DNA of 64,000 nucleotides from Streptomyces sp. NRRL F-5123 (GCF_000721495.1 NZ_JOHY01000027.1:1-64000); one strand, 5' to 3'. Shown: positions 31,526 to 40,790, counted from the stretch's first letter. The notes: generated from the sequence alone by a model not told the origin. Made by a program: numbers and translations.

Positions 31526-32743
31526 GTGAACCAGCCAGTAGCCGTGCCGCCTCCACCGTCGTCGCTCGGCGTACGCGACCTCAACCGGCTGCGGGTGATC
31601 GAGTCGATCTACCTCCACCCCGGCTGCAGCCGGACCGACATCGCCAGACGCACCGGGTTGTCGCGCGGCACCGTGTCGAGCGTGGCCGAGGAGCTCGACC
31701 GCGCCGAACTGCTCCGCGAGCACGAAGCTCCCGAGGAGGAGCAGCGCAACCGCGGCACCGGGCGACGGCCGACGCTCCTGTCACTTGTGCCGGGCGCGGC
31801 GTTCGCGATCGGCATCGACATCGGCCGCGAGCACGTCCGCGTGATCATCTGCGACCTCGCAGGCGAGCCGGTCGCCGAACACTGGTCCCCCGCACGGGTC
31901 GACGAGGCGCCGTCGGCGACGCTCGACCTCGCACACGACCTGGTGCGGCGGGCGCTGCGGGACGCGGCGGTCACGCCGGACCGGGTGCTCGGCGCCGGCA
32001 TCGGACTGGCCGCGCCGATCGACCCGGTGACCGACGAGGTCAGGGCGGACGGCATCCTTCCGGGCTGGCAGGGAGTCCTCCCGGCGACCGAGATGCGCAA
32101 ACGGCTCGGCGTTCCGGTCCAGCTGGCCAACGACGCCGATGTCGGAGCCCTCGGCGAGAACGCCTTCGGCGCAGGCCAGGGCATCAACGACATGATCTAC
32201 GTCCGGCTCTCCGCCGGTGTCGGCGCGGGGCTCATCCTCGCCGGCCGGCCCTACCGCGGCGCCCGCGGCACCGCCGGGGAGATCGGCCACGTCTGCGTCC
32301 GGCCCGACGGCGTGATCTGCCCGTGCGGCAACCGGGGCTGCCTGGAGACCGTCGCGAGTCCCGTCGCGGTGGCGCGCCAGCTCGAACACGTCATCGACCG
32401 GCCGGCCGCCGACCGCCTGCCCACCCTGCTCGCGGCCGGCGACCGGCGGGTACTCCGGGCCGTCGCCGACGCCGGCGAGGCCGTCGGCTTCGCCCTGTCG
32501 GCGGTCGTGAACGTCCTCAACCCCGAACTCGTGGTCGTCGGCGGTGAACTGGCCACGGCGGGCGAGGTGCTGCTGGAACCGATCCGCGCCACCATCCACC
32601 GCCACAGCCTGACCGGCGCCGCCGCCACAGCGAAGGTCATGACCGGAGTCCTCGGCGACCGCGCGGAAGTCCTCGGCGCCGCGGCACTTGTCCTGGCCCG
32701 CTCCCCCGCGGCGCTCGCCGCACGCGTGCGCACCCCCTCGTAG
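31526..32743 (+). CDS. ROK family transcriptional regulator
   Basis: 405 residues. The N-terminal winged HTH is IESIYLHPGCSRTDIARRTG and SRGTVSSVAEELDRAE. The ROK domain then has an ATP-phosphate motif GIDIGREHVRVIICD, and the zinc-binding signature CPCGNRGCLE begins at 265. Members are sugar-responsive repressors (NagC/XylR type). GTG start at 31526. The divergent secreted BNR protein is the likely target, and the inducer may be a sugar it releases. Confidence 0.92.
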   Translation: MNQPVAVPPPPSSLGVRDLNRLRVIESIYLHPGCSRTDIARRTGLSRGTVSSVAEELDRAELLREHEAPEEEQRNRGTGRRPTLLSLVPGAAFAIGIDIGREHVRVIICDLAGEPVAEHWSPARVDEAPSATLDLAHDLVRRALRDAAVTPDRVLGAGIGLAAPIDPVTDEVRADGILPGWQGVLPATEMRKRLGVPVQLANDADVGALGENAFGAGQGINDMIYVRLSAGVGAGLILAGRPYRGARGTAGEIGHVCVRPDGVICPCGNRGCLETVASPVAVARQLEHVIDRPAADRLPTLLAAGDRRVLRAVADAGEAVGFALSAVVNVLNPELVVVGGELATAGEVLLEPIRATIHRHSLTGAAATAKVMTGVLGDRAEVLGAAALVLARSPAALAARVRTPS

Positions 32744-32793
32744 CCGGTGCGCCCGCACCGCGCGGGCAGCCCGGCAGCAGGGCAGGGCGCCGG

Positions 32794-33393
32794 CTACCCG
32801 CGGAAAGCGGCGCCGCCGACGGGGCCGGTGGCGGCCCAGGCCGCCTCGATCATCGGGAAGATCTCGTCCAGCGCGGCGTCCGGGCTGTGCGCCTCGCGCG
32901 CCAGCGAATAGGCGTCGATCACGAACCTCGCGATGGTCCGGCTCGCCGTCGCACTCCGCGACAGGTCGCGATCGGCGGCGATGGCCGACGCCAGCGACTG
33001 CGCGTGGCGCAGCCTCATCGACTCCTCGTACGCGCGCAGCGCGGGAGTCGCGTCGACCATCCGCCAGACCGGTGCGGCGCTGTCCGCCGTGCAGTGGCGG
33101 ACGAGTTCCCGGACCTCGCGGCGCAGCGCGGGGATGAGCGGTTCGCCGGGAGCCCGGTCGGTGACCGCCCGCGTGAGGCGCTGCTCGAAGTCGTCGTCCC
33201 GCTCGAAGACCAGCGCCTCCTTGGAGGCGAAGTGGGAGAAGAGCGTGGTGACGGCCACGTCGGCCTCCGCGGCCACCTCACGGATCCCCACCGCGTCGTA
33301 CCCGCGCTCCAGGAAGAGCCGCAGAGCGGCGACGGCGATCTTCTCGCGGGTCGCGGCCTTCTTGCGCTCGCGGCGGGTGGGCGGCACGGTCAT
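32794..33393 (-). CDS. TetR/AcrR family transcriptional regulator
   Basis: 199 residues. The HTH is TREKIAVAALRLFLERGYDA and GIREVAAEADVAVTTLFSHF. The C-terminal dimer and ligand domain contains VWRMVDATPALRAYEESMRL. It is divergent from an oxidoreductase gene with only 70 bp between the starts, so it almost certainly controls that gene. Such TetR/oxidoreductase pairs are common drug- or quinone-response modules. Confidence 0.92.
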   Translation of the reverse strand: MTVPPTRRERKKAATREKIAVAALRLFLERGYDAVGIREVAAEADVAVTTLFSHFASKEALVFERDDDFEQRLTRAVTDRAPGEPLIPALRREVRELVRHCTADSAAPVWRMVDATPALRAYEESMRLRHAQSLASAIAADRDLSRSATASRTIARFVIDAYSLAREAHSPDAALDEIFPMIEAAWAATGPVGGAAFRG

Positions 33394-33463
33394 GCCCCGA
33401 CCCTAGCAGGTAGGAAACCATAACAACTACAAAAAGCAAACGGTTAGTGTTAGGGTCCGGGGC
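33394..33463. promoter_or_regulatory. Divergent promoter/operator, TetR and oxidoreductase
   Basis: A 70-bp A/T-rich spacer. The outer ends CCCTA and TTAGGG are roughly symmetric. TAGTGT near 33445 fits a plus-strand -10. TAGGAAACCATAAC and AACGGTTAGTGTT may hold the TetR half-sites, but symmetry is imperfect. Confidence 0.5.
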
Positions 33464-34357
33464 ATGAAGAGAGTGAGCTTCGCCGAGTTCGGCGGTCCCG
33501 ATGTCCTGCGCCTCACCGACGCCGAGGTGCCCGGCCCCGGCCCCGGCCGGATACGCATCGCGGTACGGGCGGCAGGCGTGAACCCCGTCGACTGGAGGCT
33601 GCGAGAGGGCCAGAAACTCGGCGCCCACCCCGTGGAGCTGCCCAGCGGGGTCGGGCAGGACGCCGCCGGGGTGGTGGACGAGCTCGGCGAGGGCGTGCGG
33701 GACGTCGAGGTCGGCGACCACGTCTTCGGCGAAGGCTCCAGCACCTACGCGGAGTTCGCGGTGCTGACGGCATGGGCCCGGATGCCCGGGAGCGTGACGT
33801 TCCAGGAGGCCGCCGGGTACCCCTCCGTGGTGGAGACCGCGCTACGCGTCATCCGCGAGGTGGGCGTGCGGCCCGGCCAGACGCTGCTGGTCAGCGGCGC
33901 CTCGGGAGGAGTCGGCTCGGCGGTGCTGCAGATCGCCCGCGACCGCGGCATCACGGTGATCGGCACGGCGGGCGAGGCGAACCAGGACTACCTGCGCGGC
34001 CTGGGCGCCCTCGCCACGACCTACGAGAAGGGCTGGCCCGAGCGGGTACGGCAGCTCGGCCGCGTCGACGCGGCCCTCGACCTGGCCGGATCGGGCGTGA
34101 TCCGGGAACTCGTCGATCTGACGGGGGACCCTCGGAAGGTGGTCTCCATCGCCGATCTCGGCGCGCCGGAGTTCGGCGTCCGCTTCTCCGGCGTGGCCGG
34201 CAGCATGCCGGACGCCCTCGCCACCGCGGCCGACCTCATCTCTCGCGGAAAGCTGCGCATCCCGGTCGAGAAGGCCTACCCGCTCACCGAGGCGGCGAAG
34301 GCCCACGCCGACAGCCGGGCGGGCCACACGCGCGGACGCCGCGTCATCGTCATCTGA
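33464..34357 (+). CDS. Zinc-free MDR NADP-dependent oxidoreductase
   Basis: 297 residues. The N-terminal domain has GVGQDAAGVVDELGEGV. The Rossmann segment is VSGASGGVGSAVLQIARDRG. There is no zinc Cys cluster. The C-terminus SRAGHTRGRRVIVI is typical of the quinone oxidoreductase-like group. It has the same fold as the enzyme at 24555-25481 but is not a close copy. It is controlled by the divergent TetR. Substrate unknown. Confidence 0.92.
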   Translation: MKRVSFAEFGGPDVLRLTDAEVPGPGPGRIRIAVRAAGVNPVDWRLREGQKLGAHPVELPSGVGQDAAGVVDELGEGVRDVEVGDHVFGEGSSTYAEFAVLTAWARMPGSVTFQEAAGYPSVVETALRVIREVGVRPGQTLLVSGASGGVGSAVLQIARDRGITVIGTAGEANQDYLRGLGALATTYEKGWPERVRQLGRVDAALDLAGSGVIRELVDLTGDPRKVVSIADLGAPEFGVRFSGVAGSMPDALATAADLISRGKLRIPVEKAYPLTEAAKAHADSRAGHTRGRRVIVI

Positions 34358-34370
34358 CGCCGGAGGGGCG

Positions 34371-34438
34371 CCCGGAGACGGATCCGCCGGAGCGGCTCCC
34401 GGGGCCCGGAGACGGAGCCGCCGGAGCGGCTCCCGGGG
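34371..34438. repeat. 34-bp tandem duplication after the oxidoreductase gene
   Basis: Two copies of a 34-bp unit (CCCGGAGACGGATCCGCCGG plus AGCGGCTCCCGGGG). The second contains GGAGCCG-N6-CGGCTCC, a hairpin that can work as a terminator between the convergent genes at 34357 and 34591. The remainder up to 34590 is featureless. Confidence 0.6.
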
Positions 34439-34590
34439 TGCGGGGGCATCGGCAACCCTCCCCACACCTGCGCACAGCGCCCGGCCGGGGCGGCTGCCGC
34501 CGTACCCGCCCCTCCGCCGCACGCGCAGCCCGCGGCACCGGCTCGCCCTCCTCGTGCCGCGGGCTGTCTCCGGCGCCGTATGAGGCGCCG

Positions 34591-36186
34591 TCAGGCGAAG
34601 CGGGACAGGCCCGCGGCGGTGGCGCGGTCGGCGCGGCGGGGGAGGCCGCGCGCGGCTTCGGCCATGTCGGCCGCCTGCATCGCGTACAGCAGGCCGTAGC
34701 CGAAGGTGTCCGTACCCGTACCGTGTGCCTCCTCGGCCAGGGCGACCAGCGTGCGGCGGGCGACGACGGCGTCCTGGTGGTCCCCGAGCAGCTGCTGGAG
34801 CTTCTTGGTGCGCTTGCGCAGCCGCCGCGCCCTCTTGCCGCCGTAGGGCAGCGCGACCTCCGCCGTGTGCCGGGCGCGGCGGGCGGCCTTGCGCACCTGG
34901 TGCAGGGCCTGTTCGCGTCCCCGCTCCGCGGCGGCCAGCCGGCGCAGGAGACGCCGGCGATCGGCTTCTGCCGCCTTGCGCAGCTGCTTCCCGGCGGGCC
35001 GGCGCGCCCTGCGGCGGAGCGGGGGATCCGCGAGCAGGCCGTCGAGGTCGTCGAGCAGGGCGAAATAGCGGGCCGAGCCGAGGGCCGCGACCGCCCTCCC
35101 CCACGCCGCGGCGTGCCGGGCACCTTCCTGCTCCCGCAGCCGGGCGGCCAGCCCGTCGGCGGCGGCGCGGACGGCCGGGTCCGGGTCCAGTTGCCTCAGC
35201 CGGGTCGCCTGCGCGGGAAGCCGCCGGGCGAGCACCTCGTGGTCGCGGGCGTCGGCCAACGCCCCGACCAGCCAGTGCAGCTCGCCGGCGACGCGGTCGG
35301 TGCGCGACCGGTCCAGCACACGACGGTGGGCCCGCAGCACATCGCGCAGGCGCCGGGCCGCCGACCGCATCTGGTGCAGCGCGTCGGGCGCGTCGGCGCG
35401 CGTTCCCGCGTCGGACCGGAGGAGGGCGTCGACCTGCGTGCCGAGCCGGTCCATGACCGCCTCCCCCACCGAGCCCGCCCGCACCCGCCGGGCCCCGCGG
35501 CCAGGACCGGGGCGTGCGGCCGCGAGTTCGTCGGCCAGCGCGCGGTCCAGCTTGCGGGGCGTGGCCGCGGGATGCCAACCGGCGGCGTCCAGGCGCTGGG
35601 CGGCGGCGTCCAGCAGGCCGGCGTCCCCGTCGACCAGCTCGACCTCGATCTCCGACCACTGCGTGATGCGGGTGGTGCCGCCCTTGCCGCCGCCGGCCCT
35701 GCCACCGGACGGGGGCTCGCCCTGCCCGCGCTCCGGCACGGGGGCGAGGGTCTGTGCGGCCACCGCGTCCTGCGCGACCTCGGCCAGGCAGCGCTCGCGC
35801 TTGTCGAGCAGCAGATGCCGTCGGCGGTGGGTGCGCAGGTGTGCGACGGGCACCAGCGGCCGGCCGCGCACGTACGCCGTGGTCCGGTTGAGCAGTTCGC
35901 CGGGCACCGCACGGCCCTTGCCCGCCTTCAGCGGGGCGTGCACCTCAAGGCGTGCGGGACCGCCGGTAGGGAGTTTCAGGTGCCAGCCCGCGTCGTGTCC
36001 ACCGCTGCGGCGGCGCAAGGTGATGCCGCGGGTGAGCAGGCGCAGGTCCGGCGTGTCGTAGTAGATGGCGTCGAGTTCCTCCGGCGGCTCCTCCCGCACG
36101 CGGTCGACCACGGCCGGCAGCCGCAGATCCTGCGGGTCGAAGAGCCCGGTTCCCTCGAACGTGGCCTCTCGTTCGCTTCGGGACAT
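34591..36186 (-). CDS. CYTH and CHAD domain protein
   Basis: 531 residues. The N-terminal ~200 residues form a CYTH (triphosphate tunnel) domain: YYDTPDLRLLTRGITLRRRS, WHLKLPTGG and EIEVELVDG. The C-terminal ~290 residues are a CHAD helical domain with conserved His segments LHQMRSAARRLRDVL, DARDHEVLARRL, LHQVRKAARRARH and GDHQDAVVA, which bind polyphosphate. The usual N-terminal ExExK of CYTH reads EREAT, lacking the Lys, so triphosphatase activity may be altered. ATG at 36186 is chosen because the domain begins there. A polyphosphate-related role is inferred. Confidence 0.9.
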   Translation of the reverse strand: MSRSEREATFEGTGLFDPQDLRLPAVVDRVREEPPEELDAIYYDTPDLRLLTRGITLRRRSGGHDAGWHLKLPTGGPARLEVHAPLKAGKGRAVPGELLNRTTAYVRGRPLVPVAHLRTHRRRHLLLDKRERCLAEVAQDAVAAQTLAPVPERGQGEPPSGGRAGGGKGGTTRITQWSEIEVELVDGDAGLLDAAAQRLDAAGWHPAATPRKLDRALADELAAARPGPGRGARRVRAGSVGEAVMDRLGTQVDALLRSDAGTRADAPDALHQMRSAARRLRDVLRAHRRVLDRSRTDRVAGELHWLVGALADARDHEVLARRLPAQATRLRQLDPDPAVRAAADGLAARLREQEGARHAAAWGRAVAALGSARYFALLDDLDGLLADPPLRRRARRPAGKQLRKAAEADRRRLLRRLAAAERGREQALHQVRKAARRARHTAEVALPYGGKRARRLRKRTKKLQQLLGDHQDAVVARRTLVALAEEAHGTGTDTFGYGLLYAMQAADMAEAARGLPRRADRATAAGLSRFA

Positions 36187-36549
36187 GAGGGTCGGCTGCC
36201 CGTTCCGGTGGGGGGCAATCCCGGTGGGCGCCTCCGAGGCTCCGGCGGCGCCCGGGGGCGGGCGCGGCGGCCGCGCGTGCGTCCCGTCCTCTGCCGCGGC
36301 GGGTGCCCGGCGGGGCCCGGCTCCCCTGCCTTTCGGCCGGTGCCCGGGCCGGCGCGTCAACGGGCGCACCCGATGGCGCGGTGAGCGCTCCCTCCTGCCG
36401 CGTGCGGGGCCACGCGGCGGCCCGCGGGCGGCAGTTGGGCGGCGGCGCCCGCTGCCCGGCCGGGCCACCGGCCGACGCGTATGTGTCGACTCGCGCTGAG
36501 CGGGCACTCGCCCCGGGGTACCGATCCGACGACAGGGAGGAGTTCGGCC
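36187..36549. other. Intergenic region
   Basis: Very GC-rich divergent spacer between the CYTH-CHAD and SRPBCC genes. No gene, clear hairpin or promoter was recognised apart from GGGAGGAG near 36536, the ribosome site of the SRPBCC gene. Confidence 0.4.
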
Positions 36550-36999
36550 ATGTCCACGGTCGAGGAATCGGTGGAAGTCGATGTGCCGGTCCGCACCGCG
36601 TACAACCAGTGGACCCAGTTCGAGGAGTTCCCGCACTTCATGGACGGCGTCGAGCGCATCGAGCAGCGCACGCCCACTCTCACCCACTGGGTGACCGAGG
36701 TCGGCGGGGCCAAGCGGGAGTTCGACGCGGAGATCACCGAGCAGGTACCGGACGAGCGGGTCGCCTGGACGACCGTCGCGGGCGAGGCCCGTCAGGCCGG
36801 CGTCGTCACCTTCCACCGGCTCGACGACACCCACACCAAGGTGATGCTGCAGCTGGAGCACGACCCGCACGGCATCACCGACACGGTCGGCGACAAGCTC
36901 GGCTTCGTCCGCCGGCAGGCCAAGGGCGATCTCAACCGGTTCAAGCAGTACATCGAGTCCCGGGGCCTGGAATCCGGGGCGTGGCGCGGACGGGTCTGA
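36550..36999 (+). CDS. SRPBCC family protein
   Basis: 149 residues of the START/polyketide-cyclase fold. It opens with STVEESVEVDVPVRTAYNQW, then FEEFPHFMDGVERIEQ and VTEVGGAKREFDAEITEQVP. It ends in a long amphipathic helix KGDLNRFKQYIESRG. This compact form is common in actinobacteria and of unknown ligand. The start at 36550 has GGGAGGAG nine bases upstream. Convergent with the DUF72 gene. Confidence 0.9.
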   Translation: MSTVEESVEVDVPVRTAYNQWTQFEEFPHFMDGVERIEQRTPTLTHWVTEVGGAKREFDAEITEQVPDERVAWTTVAGEARQAGVVTFHRLDDTHTKVMLQLEHDPHGITDTVGDKLGFVRRQAKGDLNRFKQYIESRGLESGAWRGRV

Positions 37000-37071
37000 C
37001 CCCGTCCCGCCCGGCGGTCCCGGGGGCTGGGCAGTACGCGTCCGGGTCCGCCACCCGTCACCCGCTGCTCG

Positions 37072-37833
37072 TCAGAGGACGCGGCTGACGGTCCGGCCGG
37101 CGGCCCCGGCGGAGCGGGCGAACAGTCGGGCGTCGGTGACGGCCGCGCCCCCGGCGTCGTTGTTGAAGTACGCGTAGACGTCGTCCCGGTCATCGGGCCA
37201 CGCCTGCCGTACGCGTTCGGCCCAGGAGCGCAGCGCCGTACGGCCGTAGCGGGGAGCCGGCTCGGCCCGCCCACCGTGCAGGCGCACGTAGCCCCAGTCG
37301 GCGGTGCGCCACAGCGGCGCCACCGGGCGCGAGCCGCGGTCCGCCCAGCACAGGGCGCTGCCGTGGCGTTCCAGCACCGCCCGCAGGTCCCGCTCGGCCT
37401 GCCACCACGAGGGGTGCCGCAGCTCGACGGCGACCCGGACCGAGCGGGGGAAGCAGCGCAGGCAGGCGCCGAGCGCGTCCGGGTCGGCTCGCAGGTTCGG
37501 CGGCAGCTGGAGCAGCACGGGCCCGAGCCGGTCCCCCAGGGCGGCAGCCCGCTCCATCAGCCGGTGCACCGGCTCCTCGGGCTCGCGCAGCCGCTTGATG
37601 TGCGTGAGGTAGCGGCTGGCCTTGACCGCCATGACGAAGCCGTCCGGCGTGCGGCGCCGCCACTGCGCGAACGTGTCGGCGGTCGGCAGCCGGTAGAAGG
37701 CGTTGTTGTTCTCCACGGTGGCGAACCGGCTCGCGTACTCCTCCAGCCACGACCGCTGCGGCACCTTCGGCGGGTAGACCACGCCACGCCAGTCCCGGTA
37801 CTGCCACCCTGATGTTCCGACGAGCAGGGGCAT
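37072..37833 (-). CDS. DUF72 family protein
   Basis: 253 residues. It opens LVGTSGWQYRDWRGVVYPP, then VENNNAFYRLPTADTFAQWR, VLLQLPPNLRADPDAL, VAVELRHPSWW and VYAYFNNDAGGAAVTDA. These are the conserved DUF72 TIM-barrel motifs. The function is not established. The start ATG at 37833 begins exactly at the first strand. The gene is monocistronic. Confidence 0.92.
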   Translation of the reverse strand: MPLLVGTSGWQYRDWRGVVYPPKVPQRSWLEEYASRFATVENNNAFYRLPTADTFAQWRRRTPDGFVMAVKASRYLTHIKRLREPEEPVHRLMERAAALGDRLGPVLLQLPPNLRADPDALGACLRCFPRSVRVAVELRHPSWWQAERDLRAVLERHGSALCWADRGSRPVAPLWRTADWGYVRLHGGRAEPAPRYGRTALRSWAERVRQAWPDDRDDVYAYFNNDAGGAAVTDARLFARSAGAAGRTVSRVL

Positions 37834-37896
37834 GAGGCGATACGTGCCCGCTGCGCCCCGACACGTAACCGGCCGCCGCCCTGGCACCGCCCCCGC

Positions 37897-38016
37897 CGCC
37901 AGGTCCGGCTCGGCAAGTTCCTCACCGGCTGCCGCGTCGAGCCCGTACGCCCCGAATCCGCCCAAGCAGCCGGCATCCCCTGCGGCAAGGCCCGCACGCG
38001 CGACGGCTCGTCCTCG
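37897..38016 (+). pseudogene. PIN-domain (VapC-like) gene remnant
   Basis: A plus-strand frame with good third-position bias reads RQVRLGKFLTGCRVEPVRPE and then SAQAAGIPCGKARTRD. It resembles the conserved C-terminal part of actinobacterial PIN-domain toxins (LLRGCRVVPVDE..AR.AG.LLGRAGTSD). The N-terminal half with the first acidic residues and the final VVDA segment are missing. It is a decayed fragment without a start codon. Confidence 0.4.
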
Positions 38017-38127
38017 TGCAGGAGGGTGGCCGGGCCGACGCCGGGGGCCGTACGCGGCGGACGGCACGCCGCCGCACCGGCGACTCGGTCACGTCGAACG
38101 CCCTCCGGGACCGTGCCGGGCGCTGTT

Positions 38128-39531
38128 TCAGCCGAGGGTGTCCGTGCTCGTGGGCGGAGTGGTCGTCGCCGTGGGGCCGGGCTCCGTGGTGGCGGAGGAC
38201 GGCGGGGTCGTCGGCGTCGGCGGAGCGGTGGTGGGAGAGGGATCACGAGCATCGGGCGTGGACGACGGGGCGGGGGCGGCCGGCTCGCTGCCGCCCGGCG
38301 TTCGCCGGGGCGCGGTCACGGATGTGTCGACAAGGCCCGTGGTGCTCGGCGCCCCGGGTGGCGACGGCTGCCGGTCGCTCACGGGCAGCGGTTCCTCCCC
38401 CGGCGCGGAGGTGCGGGAGGAGGGGTGGGAGCCGGGGTTCGGTGTGGCGCGGTGGTGGGCGTCGCTGGTGGCGTGCGATGTGGGGTGGCTGCCCGACTGC
38501 GGGGGTGCGGTGTGACCGTCGGACGCCGGCCAGGCGAGAGCCATGACGGCCGCCGAGATCACGGCCACGGCCGCGGTCGCCCCGGCGGCGACCGGGCCCT
38601 TGCGGTGGGCACGGACCGGCGCCGGGACCGTCACCGGCGCGGCGCCGCGGTCGCCGGGGCCCGGTCCGGGCCGCACGCCAGGGGCGTGCACGGTCACGGG
38701 GGAGGCGGGAACGGCAGGTGCGGCGCTCTGCCGGGCCGCGGCCGCGCACCAGTCCCGTACCTCCAGCGCTGTCGGCCTGGCCCGCGGGTCCTTGGCGAGC
38801 ATGCGCAGGACGAACGCCTCCACCTCCTGCGGCAGGCCTGGCCGGAACTCCCGCAGCGGCGGTGCATCGCACTCCACCTGCTGGCAGAGCACCGCGAGCG
38901 GGTGCTCACCGACGAACGGAGGCCGACCGGCCAGGACCTGGTACAGGGTGCAGCCCAGGGAGTAGACGTCCGCCGCCGCGGTGAGCGGTTGCCCGCGCGC
39001 CGCCTCGGGCGACATGTACGCGCTGGTACCGGTGACCGTCCCCGCACAGGTGATCCGGGTGGTCGTCTCCTGGCCGGCGCTCTGGGCGATCCCGAAGTCC
39101 GCGATCTTCACGTTCGCGCCACCGTCCAGCAGGATGTTCGACGGCTTGATGTCCCGGTGCACCACCCCCCGCCGGTGCGCCTCCGCCAGCCCGTCGGCGA
39201 TCTGCGCGCCGATACCCGCCACCCACGACGCCGGCCGCGGCTCGCGCCCCTTCACCACGTCGGCGAGGGTGGGGCCTTCGACCAGCTCCATCACCAGGTA
39301 CGAACGGCCGTCCTGCGTACCGAAGTCGTAGATCTCGACAATGTGCCGGTGGTGAAGGTGGGCCTCCGTCCTGGCCTCGTGCCGGAAACGCGCCACCGCC
39401 TCCTGCGACGCCCGGGCCGAGACCAGCTTCACGGCCACGGGACGCGCCAGCCGCAGGTCCCAGGCCGCCCAGACCTCGCCCGTACCACCCCGCCCCACCA
39501 CCCGATCAAGTCGATACCGATTCCCCAGCAT
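38128..39531 (-). CDS. Ser/Thr protein kinase with C-terminal transmembrane segment
   Basis: 467 residues. The N-terminal kinase has glycine loop GRGGTGEV, Lys35 in AVKLV, VHRDIKPSNILL (Asp127), IADFGIAQ and a GTSAYMSPEAARG APE-type segment, as in the Hanks-type PknB group. A Pro-rich linker leads to one transmembrane helix (about 320-343, VAAGATAAVAVISAAVMALA). The outer ~120 residues are Pro/Thr/Ser-rich without PASTA repeats. The ATG at 39531 is preferred; GTG one codon earlier is better spaced from AAGGAGG. It lies between two gene remnants. Confidence 0.92.
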   Translation of the reverse strand: MLGNRYRLDRVVGRGGTGEVWAAWDLRLARPVAVKLVSARASQEAVARFRHEARTEAHLHHRHIVEIYDFGTQDGRSYLVMELVEGPTLADVVKGREPRPASWVAGIGAQIADGLAEAHRRGVVHRDIKPSNILLDGGANVKIADFGIAQSAGQETTTRITCAGTVTGTSAYMSPEAARGQPLTAAADVYSLGCTLYQVLAGRPPFVGEHPLAVLCQQVECDAPPLREFRPGLPQEVEAFVLRMLAKDPRARPTALEVRDWCAAAARQSAAPAVPASPVTVHAPGVRPGPGPGDRGAAPVTVPAPVRAHRKGPVAAGATAAVAVISAAVMALAWPASDGHTAPPQSGSHPTSHATSDAHHRATPNPGSHPSSRTSAPGEEPLPVSDRQPSPPGAPSTTGLVDTSVTAPRRTPGGSEPAAPAPSSTPDARDPSPTTAPPTPTTPPSSATTEPGPTATTTPPTSTDTLG

Positions 39532-39709
39532 CACCAGGACCACCTCCTTCACCACCGACCCCCAGGGTCGGCTTGCCCCGAAAGCCGCAGGCAAACAGCG
39601 GAGCACCCGGCCCCCAGCCGCAGGACTGGCGAACCCGGGCTCCACCGGAGGCGCATACGGCTGCGTGGCCATGGGCCCGTAAAGGGGCGGCCAGGCCGTC
39701 CGGCCGCGC

Positions 39710-39912
39710 GTGCCCTACGACCCGGCCGAGCGGATCCGCGGACGGACCGGTGGCGAGGGCACCGACAAGGGTGTGGACGCGGTCGGCTGCCGGGCCCACG
39801 CGCACAACGGTGCGCTTCCGGACCTCAAGGAGCCGGCCGTCGTGCTCAACGCCCTGGTCCGGACGGTCCGCGCCACCGGCGTGCTCGGCATCCCGGGGCT
39901 GTACGTGCCACC
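39710..39912 (+). pseudogene. Formaldehyde dehydrogenase gene remnant
   Basis: A plus-strand frame reads DPAERIRGRTGGEGTDKGVD, then AVGCRAHAHNG and VLNALVRTVRATGVLGIPGL with YVP. This matches the central Rossmann part of glutathione-independent, zinc-dependent formaldehyde dehydrogenases. The catalytic domain before it and the C-terminus after it are absent, and the fragment stops where the next minus-strand gene ends. Confidence 0.65.
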
Positions 39913-39916
39913 GTCC

Positions 39917-40585
39917 TCAGCCGGCCCCCGGCCCCGCGGTGCCGCCGCCCGAGCCGACTGCGTAGATCCGCTCGCGGAGCTGCTCCGCCGCCGGGTCCAG
40001 ATCGGTCCACAGGTCCAGCCAGAACCGGTCCTTCCTCCCTCCGGGCCGGTCCAGCCGTACCGCGGCCCAGGAGAAGGCGCCGGTCAGGACCTCCCGCTTC
40101 GCGCCTCCGACCACCGACAGCGCGAAGGACACGGTCAGTCCGGCCCGCGTGACGACGATGCTCTCCTCGTCGTCGGGGCGACGCCGGGCGAAAGTGAGGA
40201 ACCGGGGCTCGTCGAGGATTTTGACCCACTCCAGGACCGCCGTCGGCACCTGCGGCAGCAGGCAGTCGAGGATCCCCCCGCGGACCGCCCCGGCAGGGTC
40301 GTCACCGAGCCAGCCGAGCCAGTGGTCCGTGCCGGTGAGCTTGGCGAAGTCGTCCTTGGGCGGCCCGTAGTCCGGGTTCTCCCTGAACTCCCCCGTCAGC
40401 TTCCCGTCCTCCCCTACGAGCCAGTAGCCATGAACCGCCTCGCCGGGGACGAAACCGTCGGGGTGACCGATGTAATCGGGATCGATGGCGGCGACCGCCC
40501 CGCCGGGATTGGCCGCGGCCTCGGCCACGAGTTCAGGCGGAGGCGACTTCCGTATCCGCTTCCGCTCGGCCGCGAAATTCCTCAT
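39917..40585 (-). CDS. Conserved hypothetical protein
   Basis: 222 residues, not recognised beyond being typical actinobacterial. It opens MRNFAAERKRIRKSPPPELV, followed by IDPDYIGHPDGFVPGEAVHG, YWLVGEDGKLTGEF and a Trp-rich stretch DHWLGWLGD. The C-terminal half alternates strands and ends in a Gly-rich tail. There is no signal peptide, membrane segment or known motif. It stands alone; its stop abuts the formaldehyde dehydrogenase remnant. Confidence 0.8.
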   Translation of the reverse strand: MRNFAAERKRIRKSPPPELVAEAAANPGGAVAAIDPDYIGHPDGFVPGEAVHGYWLVGEDGKLTGEFRENPDYGPPKDDFAKLTGTDHWLGWLGDDPAGAVRGGILDCLLPQVPTAVLEWVKILDEPRFLTFARRRPDDEESIVVTRAGLTVSFALSVVGGAKREVLTGAFSWAAVRLDRPGGRKDRFWLDLWTDLDPAAEQLRERIYAVGSGGGTAGPGAG

Positions 40586-40790
40586 AAGTCCCCTGCCCCC
40601 GCCACGTCAGCCGTCCTCCCCGCACCCTCACCCCACGTCAAGCCGTGGCGAGCGACTCCTCCCTGCGCATCGGCAACGATCCCACACGTTCCGAACGCCT
40701 GGTGCGGCGGAGAGTCGCGTGCGTCGAGGCGCTGCCCGACTTCCCGCAACCCACCGCCCGCTGCGGCGCCGGCGGCGGGCCGGGGGCGGG

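Noticed and set aside
36195..36540. Small genes in the GC-rich spacer before the SRPBCC gene
   Set aside because: Open frames exist on both strands but none has a ribosome site or consistent codon bias.
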